From NCBI GenBank assembly GCA_934098295.1, contig CAKONV010000005.1:1-64000 (forward strand): DNA of 64,000 nucleotides, written 5' to 3'. The notes beneath the pieces were generated by a model. It made no database searches and was not told the origin of the DNA. It saw only the letters and a list, made by a program, of their open reading frames with translations. The first letter of the stretch is position 1. Each line of letters starts with the position of its first letter. This DNA is from an uncultured Bacilli bacterium (GTDB taxonomy: Bacteria; Bacillota_I; Bacilli_A; ML615J-28; CAG-313). This document shows, one piece after another, positions 1-8,076 of this stretch. The position numbers were made by a program, and so were the translations under genes.

Positions 1-55
1 TTCCTAGAAAAAAAGTGATGAATAGTATTAGTATTATAAAGTTAATTTTTTTCAT
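1..55 (-). CDS. 5' end of a secreted or membrane protein gene (partial)
   Basis: An ATG at 55 opens a reading frame that runs off the left edge of the window. The visible 18 residues begin Met-Lys-Lys and continue as an uninterrupted hydrophobic stretch (INFIILILFITFF), which fits a signal peptide or first membrane segment. An AAGGAG Shine-Dalgarno lies nine bases upstream (complement of 65-70) and a good promoter lies at 182-211. The product cannot be named. Confidence 0.6.
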   Translation of the reverse strand, partial: MKKINFIILILFITFFLG

Positions 56-81
56 ATTCAATTTCTCCTTATATTTTATGG

Positions 82-160
82 TTTAAGCAGTTAAAATATA
101 AAAATTAATACTCCCAAAGAAATTTATCTTTAGGAGTATATTTTTTATTTGGCTTAAACA
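82..160 (-). terminator. Nested hairpin terminator after the suf operon
   Basis: The inner stem pairs ATACTCC (108-114) with GGAGTAT (133-139), and AAAGA/TCTTT extends it towards the loop after one mismatch. An outer pair, GTTTAAGC (82-89) with GCTTAAAC (153-160), can enclose it. T-rich tracts follow the inner stem on both strands, so it may act in either direction. The promoter at 182-211 lies upstream of it, so this hairpin sits in the leader of the partial gene at 1-55; it could end suf transcripts or attenuate that gene. Confidence 0.5.
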
Positions 161-181
161 TATTCCCATTTCTATAGTTTT

Positions 182-211
182 ATTATAACAATTAATGGGC
201 TGCTTTGTCAA
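182..211 (-). promoter_or_regulatory. Promoter for the partial gene at 1-55
   Basis: On the minus strand TTGACA (complement of 206-211) is followed after 18 bases by TATAAT (complement of 182-187), with the TGT of an extended -10 just before it. It lies downstream of the suf operon end and reads towards the left edge. Confidence 0.65.
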
Positions 212-235
212 ATTTGTTGTTTTTTTATTGATATT

Positions 236-1648
236 TTAACCAATAGAGTCTTTCATTTCTAGTTTTATTAGTTGATTTAATTCAACGGCATATTCCATTG
301 GTAGTTCTTTCGCGAAAGGTTCAATGAAACCCATAACAATCATTTCGGTTGCTTGTTCTTCGGTTAATCCTCTGCTCATTAAATAGAATAATTGTTCTTC
401 ATTTACTTTAGAAACGGTTGCTTCATGTTCAATATATGATGAGTCATTTTCAACAATATTAGTAGGAACAGTATCACTAGTTGATTCTTTATCTAGAATA
501 ATTGTATCACATTCTACGTGAGCCTTACAATTAGTGGCATTTTTAGTCATTTTTACTAGTCCTCTATAATTTACTTTACCCCCACCTCTACAAATTGATT
601 TTGAGATGATTTGGCTTGTTGTGTTAGGGGCTAGGTGAATCATTTTAGCACCAGTATCTTGGATTTGATTGCTGCCTGCGAAAGCTATAGAAATTGTTGT
701 TCCTTTAGCTCCTGGTCCTGCTAGAATACAAGCAGGATATTTCATATTGATGGCTGAACCAATGTTACCATCAACCCATTCCATATGACCACCATCTTTA
801 ACTAATGTTCTTTTTGTTACTAAGTTGATTATGTTATCTGACCAATTTTGAACAGTTGAATATCTACAATATGCATTTTTATTAACAAAGATTTCAACTA
901 CGGCTGCATGTAATGAATATTCTGAATATTGAGGGGCTGTACATCCTTCAACATAATGTACGCTAGCATCATCATCGACGATGATTAATGTTCTTTCGAA
1001 TTGGCCCATTTGTTCCGTATTGATTCTAAAATATGATTGTAGAGGTTTTTCTAGTTTTACACCTTTGGGTACATAAATGAAGGAACCACCACTCCAAACT
1101 GCTGTGTTTAAGGCTGCAAACATATTATCATTAGCAGGAACAATAGTTGAAAAATATTTTTTTACTAAGTCAGGATATTCTCTTACAGCTGTGTCGGTAT
1201 CACAGAATATTACGCCTTTACTTTCTAGTTCTTTTATTGTGTTATGATATACTACTTCGGATTCGAATTGTGTAGATACACCAGCTAAATATTTTTTCTC
1301 AGCTTCAGGAATACCAAGTTTATCAAAAGTATCTTTAATTGCTTTAGGTACTTGATCCCAACTCTTTTCTGTTTTTTTACTAGATTTTATGTAGTATATA
1401 TATTCATCAAAATTAACACTTGATAGATCTGGACCAAATTTTGGCCAATTCATTTTTGCAAATTCTTTATACGCTGCTAGTCTAATGTTTAACATCCACT
1501 CTGGTTCATTTTTCATTTTGGATATTTTTCTAACAACTTCTTCGGATATGCCTTTGCCAGTATCATAAATATTTTCTACTTCTGTATGAAAGCCATATTT
1601 ATAATCTTGGTCGACGATTTGTTCAACTTCTTTTTTTGTATCAGTCAT
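236..1648 (-). CDS. sufB: Fe-S cluster assembly scaffold SufB
   Basis: SufB forms the SufBC2D complex on which Fe-S clusters are built in the cytosol. The 470-residue length is normal for SufB and the C-terminal beta-helix core is intact (GRGLTEEQATEMIVMGF near the end, which is also the signature shared with SufD). The start is placed at the ATG at 1648, reading MTDTKKEV, because AAGGAG lies just upstream; an upstream ATG at 1672 is in frame but has no such site. It overlaps the end of sufU by 8 bases and is the last gene of sufCDSUB. The identification is secure. Confidence 0.97.
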   Translation of the reverse strand: MTDTKKEVEQIVDQDYKYGFHTEVENIYDTGKGISEEVVRKISKMKNEPEWMLNIRLAAYKEFAKMNWPKFGPDLSSVNFDEYIYYIKSSKKTEKSWDQVPKAIKDTFDKLGIPEAEKKYLAGVSTQFESEVVYHNTIKELESKGVIFCDTDTAVREYPDLVKKYFSTIVPANDNMFAALNTAVWSGGSFIYVPKGVKLEKPLQSYFRINTEQMGQFERTLIIVDDDASVHYVEGCTAPQYSEYSLHAAVVEIFVNKNAYCRYSTVQNWSDNIINLVTKRTLVKDGGHMEWVDGNIGSAINMKYPACILAGPGAKGTTISIAFAGSNQIQDTGAKMIHLAPNTTSQIISKSICRGGGKVNYRGLVKMTKNATNCKAHVECDTIILDKESTSDTVPTNIVENDSSYIEHEATVSKVNEEQLFYLMSRGLTEEQATEMIVMGFIEPFAKELPMEYAVELNQLIKLEMKDSIG

Positions 1649-2084
1649 TTTCTTCTCCTTCTTCATCAGCATGAATCAAGGTATCAGCTGCTCTCCAAGC
1701 TAAAGTTGCACATTTAGCCCGAGGAGGATAGTTATGGATATTTACATAAACAATCGCATCTTCAAGGCGATCTTCATCTTTTGGCATATTACCTTTTATT
1801 AGTTCATAAAAATCTTCAATAATTGATGATGCTTCTTCTACGGTTTTTCCTTTTAATACCTCACTCATAACTGAAGCTGATGAACAACATATAACACATC
1901 CCGTTCCTATATGTCTAACATCTTTAATAATACCATCTTTAATGTCTAATTGAACAGTTACATCATCTCCACAAGAAGGGTTTTTAACTTTCAATGTTTT
2001 GTATCCCTCAATTAATCCTAAGTTACGGGGATATTTACGATGATCATTAATTACTTGATTATATAATTGTGTAATGTTTGACAT
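1641..2084 (-). CDS. sufU: Zinc-dependent sulfurtransferase SufU
   Basis: SufU takes persulfide sulfur from SufS and passes it to the SufBCD scaffold. The 147-residue protein shows the three conserved cysteine positions of the family: NPSCGDD, GTGCVICCSSAS and RAKCATLAW, which with an Asp bind zinc in Bacillus SufU. The middle motif has two extra adjacent cysteines (ICC) where many homologues have IS. The gene lies one base after sufS and overlaps sufB, so translation is probably coupled. It ends in TGA, evidence that UGA is a stop in this organism. Confidence 0.95.
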   Translation of the reverse strand: MSNITQLYNQVINDHRKYPRNLGLIEGYKTLKVKNPSCGDDVTVQLDIKDGIIKDVRHIGTGCVICCSSASVMSEVLKGKTVEEASSIIEDFYELIKGNMPKDEDRLEDAIVYVNIHNYPPRAKCATLAWRAADTLIHADEEGEEND

Positions 2085-2085
2085 T

Positions 2086-3309
2086 TTACCACTCCTTAAA
2101 GTATTGGGCGGCTTCTTTTACGCCTTCAATAAATTTATCCATATCTTCAAAATCATTATAAACATAAATACAAGCTCTTAAAGTACCAACAACACCTAGC
2201 CATTTTATAATTAGTTGGGCACAATGGTGGCCAGCTCTTAAACAAATATTTTTTTCATCAAAAACTGTTGAAGCATCATGGGGATGAACATTATTAATGT
2301 TGAATGATATAATGCCTGTTTCGGTTGTTTTATTGTAGACTGTTATACCGTCAATTTGTTTTAACTTTTCCATTGTGTAGTCTAATAAGGCTTTTTCATG
2401 GGCTTGAATTTTATCAAAGCCAATTGATTCAATATATTTAATTGCTTCTTTAAAAGCGATAGCTTCAGCGATTGGTGGGGTTCCTGTTTCGAATCGGTAA
2501 GGGGCATCTTTATATGTTGATGTTTGTTTATATACTTCATCAATCATATCACCACCATATTCTACTGGGTGCATATCTTTTAAATATTTATATTTACCAT
2601 ATAGTATTCCAAATCCTGTAGGACCAAACATCTTATGTGCAGAAAATGCTAAAAAGTCGCAATCTAAATCTTTTACATCAATTTTCATATGTGGTACGCT
2701 TTGAGCAGCATCCACTACGACAATAGCACCTACTTCATGAGCTAGTTTTACAATTTCTTTTACAGGAGTAATATAGCCCATTACATTGGATACATGGGTG
2801 ATTACTACTACTTTTACCTTGTTTGTTAAAGTCTTTTTAAAAGCATCAACTGTGATTCTTCCTTCACTATCTAAAGGAATATACTTTAGTGTAGCACCTT
2901 TTATTGCACATATATTTTGCCATGGTAAGACATTCGAATGATGTTCTAACTCGGTAGTTAAAACTTCATCACCAGGGTTTAAGTTATAGCCACCATAACT
3001 TAAGGCTATTAAATTCAATCCATTAGAAGCCCCTTTTGTGTAGACTATTTCTTTTTCTTTAGCGTTTAAGAATTTAGCAGTTATGCTTCTTGTTTCCTCA
3101 TATTCTAATGTGGCTTGATAACTTAGGCTATATACACCTCTATTAACATTAACGCCATATTTTTCATAATATTCTAAAGTTTTATCAATAACACATTGAG
3201 GTTTAAGGGCTGTAGCGCCACTATCTAAATAAACAAGACCAGGGTTATTAACTAAGACAGGAAAATCATTTTTTAAGTGTAATATTTTATCTTCATTAGG
3301 ATATTTCAT
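2086..3309 (-). CDS. sufS: Cysteine desulfurase SufS
   Basis: A PLP enzyme that removes sulfur from cysteine, leaving an active-site persulfide for SufU. At 407 residues it has normal length. The PLP lysine is in FSAHKMFGPTG and the catalytic cysteine in LRAGHHCAQ, typical of the type II (SufS/CsdA) group. An aspartate in VVDAAQSVPH contacts the cofactor. AAGGAGGAG precedes the ATG at 3309. It sits between sufD and sufU, as in Firmicute suf operons. Confidence 0.97.
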   Translation of the reverse strand: MKYPNEDKILHLKNDFPVLVNNPGLVYLDSGATALKPQCVIDKTLEYYEKYGVNVNRGVYSLSYQATLEYEETRSITAKFLNAKEKEIVYTKGASNGLNLIALSYGGYNLNPGDEVLTTELEHHSNVLPWQNICAIKGATLKYIPLDSEGRITVDAFKKTLTNKVKVVVITHVSNVMGYITPVKEIVKLAHEVGAIVVVDAAQSVPHMKIDVKDLDCDFLAFSAHKMFGPTGFGILYGKYKYLKDMHPVEYGGDMIDEVYKQTSTYKDAPYRFETGTPPIAEAIAFKEAIKYIESIGFDKIQAHEKALLDYTMEKLKQIDGITVYNKTTETGIISFNINNVHPHDASTVFDEKNICLRAGHHCAQLIIKWLGVVGTLRACIYVYNDFEDMDKFIEGVKEAAQYFKEW

Positions 3310-3337
3310 AAAAAATCACTCCTCCTTTTTTTCTTTC

Positions 3338-4030
3338 TTAAGAAAGTTTTTCTTCAAAATTTTGTTTTATCTCTTTTCTTAATTCTTTATTATCAATTTT
3401 ATCTAATAATGGTTGAACAAAACCCAACACTATTAGTTTAGAAGCTTCTTCTAATGTTAAGCCTCTACTCATTAAATAAAACAAATCATCTTTGCTAATG
3501 GAACCAATACTAGCAGCATGTGCAGCTATTACATCATATTCATCAATAAATAAATTTGGCATGGCTTTTATCTTAGCATTTTCTGATAGTGTTAAACCTT
3601 TAGCTCGTTGATGAACAACGGTACCTTTAGCTCCTTTTTTAATAGTTGCGTTATTATTTAAAATCATTGATGCATTATCTAGTGCGATAGCATAATTATT
3701 AAATTCACTAGTTGTAAGTTCTACATCATGATGAATCATAATGTTACTATCTATCGTGCCATCTTCGTAAGATAAAAGAACGTTTAAGATATTGCAGTTA
3801 CCATTTTCGCCATTCATTGTTACTTCTTCGGTTAATTGAGTTTTATACTTACTTGTAACTACATTATAAATATTTAGTTTAGCATCTTTAGCTATAGAAG
3901 CTTTAAGATTGTAAGAAATATCTCTAAATCCTTTATTAAAGATTATTAATGTTAAATCCTCACCAGCTTTTACTACTAATTCTTTTTGTTTAGTGGCACT
4001 ATCTAATTTTTCTACTAAAATTTCAGACAT
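3338..4030 (-). CDS. sufD: Fe-S cluster assembly protein SufD
   Basis: SufD pairs with SufB and the ATPase SufC in the cluster-building complex. The protein is only 230 residues, much shorter than the about 430 residues of Bacillus SufD, and consists mainly of the conserved beta-helix and C-terminal part (FYLMSRGLTLEEASKLIVLGF). Loss of the N-terminal helical domain is seen in short SufD-like proteins. The ATG at 4030 is chosen over a GTG at 4039 because AGGTG lies seven bases upstream of it. It overlaps none of sufC beyond the immediate junction (stop at 4032). Confidence 0.92.
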   Translation of the reverse strand: MSEILVEKLDSATKQKELVVKAGEDLTLIIFNKGFRDISYNLKASIAKDAKLNIYNVVTSKYKTQLTEEVTMNGENGNCNILNVLLSYEDGTIDSNIMIHHDVELTTSEFNNYAIALDNASMILNNNATIKKGAKGTVVHQRAKGLTLSENAKIKAMPNLFIDEYDVIAAHAASIGSISKDDLFYLMSRGLTLEEASKLIVLGFVQPLLDKIDNKELRKEIKQNFEEKLS

Positions 4031-4031
4031 T

Positions 4032-4868
4032 TTATTCACCTGCTTTTTTAGTTAATTCTTTTGCACCACATACACCTAAAACATTAGAAGTAATATTAGG
4101 TTGATCTTCTTCATCTAAGATACCTAATTCATCTTTAATCCAATCATAACCTTCTTTGTCAACGCGTTCCATAAGTTCTAATCCACCATCTTTTACTACT
4201 TTACCATTCATTAAGATATGAACATAATCGGCCTTAATATAGTCTAGTAGTCTTTCATAGTGAGTGATAATCAAAGCACCAAAATCATTTGATTTCATGC
4301 TGTTTACATTTTCACCGACAATTCTTAAAGCATCAACGTCAAGACCAGAGTCTATTTCATCAAGAATAGCAAATTTAGGCTTTAGTAATTTCATTTGTAA
4401 AATTTCATTACGTTTTTTCTCACCACCAGAAAAGCCTTCATTAACGTATCTATGTGGCAAATCTTCTCGCATTTTTAATTCATCACAAGCCTTATCTAAT
4501 GAACGAATGAACTTAGTTAGCGGTAAAGTTTCTCCTTCTTTAAGTCTTGCATGCATAGCCGATTTAATAAATTCAGAGTTAGTTACGCCGGTAATCTCAC
4601 TAGGATATTGCATAGCAAGGAACAATCCAGCACGACTTCTTTCATCGACGCTCATTTGTAAAACATCTTTTCCATCAAGAAGAATTTGTCCTTCTGTCAC
4701 TTGGTACTTATAGTGACCCATAATTGTTGAAGCAAGGGTACTTTTACCAGTTCCGTTTGGACCCATTATTACATGAAATTCACCAGTGTTAAGTTCTAAA
4801 TTAACACCTTTTAGAATTTCTTTTCCTTCAACACTAACATGTAAGTTAATAATTTGTAATTTTGACAT
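4032..4868 (-). CDS. sufC: Fe-S assembly ATPase SufC
   Basis: An ABC-type ATPase that drives the SufBC2D complex. The Walker A motif is GPNGTGKST near residue 38, the signature is FSGGEKKRNE, and Walker B ends in LDEIDSGLD, all hallmarks of SufC rather than a transporter ATPase. At 278 residues it has a short C-terminal extension compared with the usual about 250-260. It is the first gene of sufCDSUB, with an extended -10 promoter element at 4948-4956. Confidence 0.97.
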   Translation of the reverse strand: MSKLQIINLHVSVEGKEILKGVNLELNTGEFHVIMGPNGTGKSTLASTIMGHYKYQVTEGQILLDGKDVLQMSVDERSRAGLFLAMQYPSEITGVTNSEFIKSAMHARLKEGETLPLTKFIRSLDKACDELKMREDLPHRYVNEGFSGGEKKRNEILQMKLLKPKFAILDEIDSGLDVDALRIVGENVNSMKSNDFGALIITHYERLLDYIKADYVHILMNGKVVKDGGLELMERVDKEGYDWIKDELGILDEEDQPNITSNVLGVCGAKELTKKAGE

Positions 4869-4947
4869 ATATACCTTCTTCTTTCTTATTTCTTAAGTAT
4901 TATTTAAAAATAATTTTTATCATTATTTTTTCTTTTTCCATTTATTT

Positions 4948-4956
4948 ATTATACCA
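4948..4956 (-). promoter_or_regulatory. Extended -10 promoter element of the suf operon
   Basis: The minus strand reads TGGTATAAT about 80 bases before the sufC start. No convincing TTGACA is seen at the right distance, so the TG dinucleotide probably compensates. The transcribed leader of about 70 bases is AT-rich and I see no operator repeat in it. Confidence 0.5.
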
Positions 4957-5025
4957 AATTTTTTTTATTTTATCATCTAATATGGTAAAAAAAGCCTTTT
5001 ATTATTCTTTTGCGGTTAGCTTCTG

Positions 5026-5823
5026 CTAATTTAGAGGCAAATTTTCGCCAACTCGTAGCCAAAGACTAATAATCTTTCCTTCTCTTAAAACAAGTAAAGC
5101 ACCCCTAACAAATTCTACCACTTCATCGATAGGATAAATTTTTCTTTCGCCAAGGCATACCCAACCGTTTTTAGGGTTGTAATAAATTTCATCTTGTTTA
5201 TTGATTTGAATATAACATTTGGAAGAAAAACTAAAACCGTGAGGTTCAATGCTTACATTAGCTTTGATGCTTTGAGGAACTTTTAAATTCTTCTTTAGCC
5301 AAATTGATCTTGGTAGCACTCCTTTTAAAGTTATTACTTCTTTGGTAGAAGGATCTATTTCTAGACCTACAAAACCAAGTCCTAAAGATACAAGAGCATA
5401 TTTTGTATCTGGATATCCTAATGTGCTTTTTTCTTTGTAGTAAGTAAATTCCTTATTTAGTTCATCGATTTTTTCATACTTAGCAGTTACATATACTTCT
5501 TTTGATTCTGTATATGTTTTATAATTTTTACGAAACTTAATATAATCTAAAATAGTTTTTGTTTCTTCTTCAAAATTATTTAACATTTTTGTTTTCTGCT
5601 TTTTTGAAAAATAACTAGTATACCAGCTAGAGATGGGAAATAGGATTAAAACGACCAAGAAACATATATATAAGCCTATACTAAAATCTTTAGGTCTCAT
5701 AATTCTTAGTACTGTAACAACCACGATAAAGATAACAGATATTACCGTATTTACAATTGCTGGCAATGTATGTGGTATATTTTTATTTAAATCTTCTTTA
5801 ATATTTTTACTTGCTTTTGGCAT
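5026..5823 (-). CDS. Membrane protein of unknown function
   Basis: A 265-residue protein with two hydrophobic segments near the N-terminus (roughly residues 20-42 and 50-67), then a soluble basic domain. I do not recognise a family. The soluble part contains GLGFVGLEID and NPKNGWVCLGERKIYP segments, suggesting a beta-rich domain facing the cytoplasm or outside. It begins 9 bases after the lipoprotein gene at 5833-6210, with AAGGAG before the ATG, so the two are probably co-transcribed. A function cannot be assigned. Confidence 0.75.
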   Translation of the reverse strand: MPKASKNIKEDLNKNIPHTLPAIVNTVISVIFIVVVTVLRIMRPKDFSIGLYICFLVVLILFPISSWYTSYFSKKQKTKMLNNFEEETKTILDYIKFRKNYKTYTESKEVYVTAKYEKIDELNKEFTYYKEKSTLGYPDTKYALVSLGLGFVGLEIDPSTKEVITLKGVLPRSIWLKKNLKVPQSIKANVSIEPHGFSFSSKCYIQINKQDEIYYNPKNGWVCLGERKIYPIDEVVEFVRGALLVLREGKIISLWLRVGENLPLN

Positions 5824-5832
5824 ATATTCTCC

Positions 5833-6210
5833 TTACGAAATTCCCCAATTTCCTTTTATAATATCATCTTTTTCTTTTACTTTATAAGTTGATTCTCCTT
5901 CTTTAAGAGTAATAACAATACAAAAATAGCGAACATTGATTCCTTTTTTTAATTGTTTTTCGGCATCATCTTTATTTATTGCACCATTAAACCAGTAATA
6001 AATATTATAAGATTCTTTATTTGTTGCACTTTCATATGTTTCTTTTTCGTTGGCTTTACCCATTACTCTTAAAACTTCTTTTTCGGTCATACCAACTTTA
6101 ACATGTGTAAAATCTTCTTCATGATTTCCTTTGCTTTTATAGCCACAACTAGCAGTTAAAAAACAAAGAAAAATAAAAGATATAATTATTAAAAACTTTT
6201 TGCTTTTCAT
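5833..6210 (-). CDS. Small lipoprotein with a BamE/SmpA-like or DUF3862-like fold
   Basis: A 125-residue protein with Met-Lys-Ser-Lys-Lys, a hydrophobic core and a lipobox (TASC, Cys about residue 22), so it should be lipid-anchored outside the membrane. The mature part carries VKVGMTEKEVLRVMGKA, the helix-turn pattern seen in BamE/SmpA and related small lipoproteins, followed by a short beta region with YYWFNG. In Firmicutes such proteins often have unknown roles. GAGGTGA precedes the start. It is upstream of the membrane protein at 5026-5823. Confidence 0.75.
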   Translation of the reverse strand: MKSKKFLIIISFIFLCFLTASCGYKSKGNHEEDFTHVKVGMTEKEVLRVMGKANEKETYESATNKESYNIYYWFNGAINKDDAEKQLKKGINVRYFCIVITLKEGESTYKVKEKDDIIKGNWGIS

Positions 6211-6249
6211 TTTTTATTCACCTCAAAAAAAACATTTACTTCTATATTT

Positions 6250-6258
6250 ATTATATCA
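6250..6258 (-). promoter_or_regulatory. Extended -10 element before the lipoprotein gene
   Basis: The minus strand reads TGATATAAT about 40 bases before the ATG at 6210. It separates this pair of genes from the operon that ends at 6354. Confidence 0.45.
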
Positions 6259-6319
6259 TATTTTTTTAAATATTTATAAATAAAGAAAAAATAAAATAGA
6301 AAAGGAATTATTTTTTTTA

Positions 6320-6348
6320 AAAGTCATATAGAAAATCTACATGACTTT
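6320..6348 (-). terminator. Hairpin terminator of the macrodomain/sirtuin operon
   Basis: AAAGTCAT (6320-6327) pairs with ATGACTTT (6341-6348), and TAGA/TCTA extends the stem after one mismatch. It lies directly after the sirtuin stop codon. The following T run is short before an A tract, so efficiency is uncertain. Confidence 0.5.
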
Positions 6349-6353
6349 ATCTT

Positions 6354-7156
6354 TTAAATAATATCTTCAATGTTTTCTTTTATTAATATTGTTTGGCCTT
6401 TTATTTCCTTTGGAACAACTACTAATCTTTTATCAACACAAACATAGGTAGCATTTTTGTTCAAATATGTCATTTTCATAAAAGGGTATTTGATCCAAAC
6501 CGGTGTAGAATTGCCAACACCAAGTTCTAAAAATAATATCTTTTCCCTGCCAAACTTATTAATAAAATTATTGTATCTGTTTTCTGCTGCATACCAACCT
6601 TCATCTTGAACAAATGAATTATCACATCTTAAATTGGTTGTCATTACTCTCCCACATATAGGACATTTAGGTATTAAAGAAGTAGGTATTTTATTGTTCT
6701 TTGTACTTTTTATCATTTGTTTTATTATTTGTTCATTGTCATATGTTTTATTGTGACATGGTAGCAAACATTGAAATAACCCATAATCACCTTGCATATA
6801 AAACAATCTTTCTTTGTTAAAACCTGCTTTTTGAAATTGGTGATCAACATTGGTTGTAATTACAAAGTAGTTTTTATTGCTGACGAGTTTGTACAATCTT
6901 TCATATAATGGTGTGCTTTTCTCTTTATATCTATTCAAATAAATCATTTTTGACCAATATGCCCACTTTTCCTCTAATGTATTAAAGGAATGGAAGCCAG
7001 CATTATACATGTCGTTATATCCATATAAATCATGCATATATTTAAAGTTATCTAAAAATGGTTTGCCACCATATTCAAACCCAGCAGACTACTTAATCCT
7101 GCTCCTGCTCCGATTACTATTGTATCGAATTGTTTAATTATTTCTTCTATCTTCAT
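6354..7156 (-). pseudogene. Class M sirtuin (SirTM), ADP-ribosyltransferase, with a frameshift
   Basis: SirTM proteins are sirtuins that ADP-ribosylate target proteins instead of deacetylating them. The main frame starts at MHDLYGY (7037) and shows TTNVDHQFQKAGF, QGDYGLFQC and a CPICG segment, as in SirTM; the usual sirtuin catalytic His is Gln here (QGDYG), as in the family. The missing N-terminus is present in another frame: an ATG at 7156 gives MKIEEII, then the NAD-binding GAGAGLS, and after a one-base loss at about 7089-7090 the sequence resumes as SAGFEYGGKPF and joins the main frame. The ATG overlaps the DUF1848 stop (ATGA). Either a real disabling mutation or a sequence error. Confidence 0.85.
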
Positions 7157-8076
7157 ATTATTTTATCTACTATCCATGATTCTTGTTTGGAAAGAGTAAT
7201 TTTATCATTGGGCATAAAGCCACCAATTAAAAAAGGTGAATCATCACTATGGTTATAATAATTTTTCTTTACTATTATATCATCACTATTAGCATAACAA
7301 TACTTGCACAAGTGCATACAAGAACTATAACTTCCAATATCATTTGATAAGAAACAAGCACAATATCCTTTTCTTGCTTCCATTTTCTTAGTCGGTTTTA
7401 ATGCTATATTAGCCGCCTTTTCATAGTCGCTAAGTTTCATACATCCTGTTACATCAATGCCATAGTTTTCTAGCCACTTTTCTTTTGAACATAGTCGTAA
7501 GTCTAATTGATGGCTAGCTGCTATTTCTTTAAATGCTTTAGCTATAATGATTTTGTTTTGATCAGTTGTATCTAAGATATCAGGTTGCTTTCTTTTTAAT
7601 TTTTCATACATGTCCAAAAAACCAAAAACTGCTAAATGTGTATATCCTTCAAGTTTACTAGTTATATATGAAAAAGCTCTAATATGTCTTTCAACAGGGT
7701 ATTTTTCATTAACAATTATAGGTGTATATCTTAACGCTACTTTACTACTTCCTAATTTATTTGATAGTATCTTAAAGTCCTCAATCACTTGATCTACATG
7801 GGGAACATTGGGCTCTAAATCTCTACCAAACCCGGTTATAGTAATATACCAAAATTGTCTATAATCAGAAAGATACGTTAAATAGGGGAACATTGGTCGT
7901 GGGTTTTTTGTACAAAATCCTATTATATCGACAACTTCTGGATTTAAAAGAAACTTTGTTACTAAAGAAGGATAATAAGGATTTCTTACCAAAACATAAC
8001 CTTCTTTAATTCTATTTATAAACCACTTGGCATAAAAAGCTGGAATATCTGTTCTTTGTCCTGTATTAATTATCAT
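7153..8076 (-). CDS. DUF1848 family protein
   Basis: A 307-residue protein of a family without an assigned function. The start is the ATG at 8076 (MIINTGQRTD), preceded by AAGGAG; an upstream in-frame ATG at 8133 would lie deep in the macrodomain gene. The N-terminal two thirds alternates strands and helices (VVDIIGFCTKNP, ITITGFGRDLEP, VALRYTPII), which suggests a barrel. Near the C-terminus are CxC (residues about 239 and 241) and CxxxCxxCYAN (253-263), resembling an iron-sulfur site of the radical SAM type. It overlaps the macrodomain gene by 11 bases and the sirtuin by 4, so it belongs functionally to that operon. Confidence 0.9.
   Translation of the reverse strand: MIINTGQRTDIPAFYAKWFINRIKEGYVLVRNPYYPSLVTKFLLNPEVVDIIGFCTKNPRPMFPYLTYLSDYRQFWYITITGFGRDLEPNVPHVDQVIEDFKILSNKLGSSKVALRYTPIIVNEKYPVERHIRAFSYITSKLEGYTHLAVFGFLDMYEKLKRKQPDILDTTDQNKIIIAKAFKEIAASHQLDLRLCSKEKWLENYGIDVTGCMKLSDYEKAANIALKPTKKMEARKGYCACFLSNDIGSYSSCMHLCKYCYANSDDIIVKKNYYNHSDDSPFLIGGFMPNDKITLSKQESWIVDKII

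Noticed and set aside
4264..4713. 149-codon plus-strand open frame
   Set aside because: It is exactly antisense to sufC, has no ribosome site and its product is low-complexity Ser/Leu-rich; a shadow frame.
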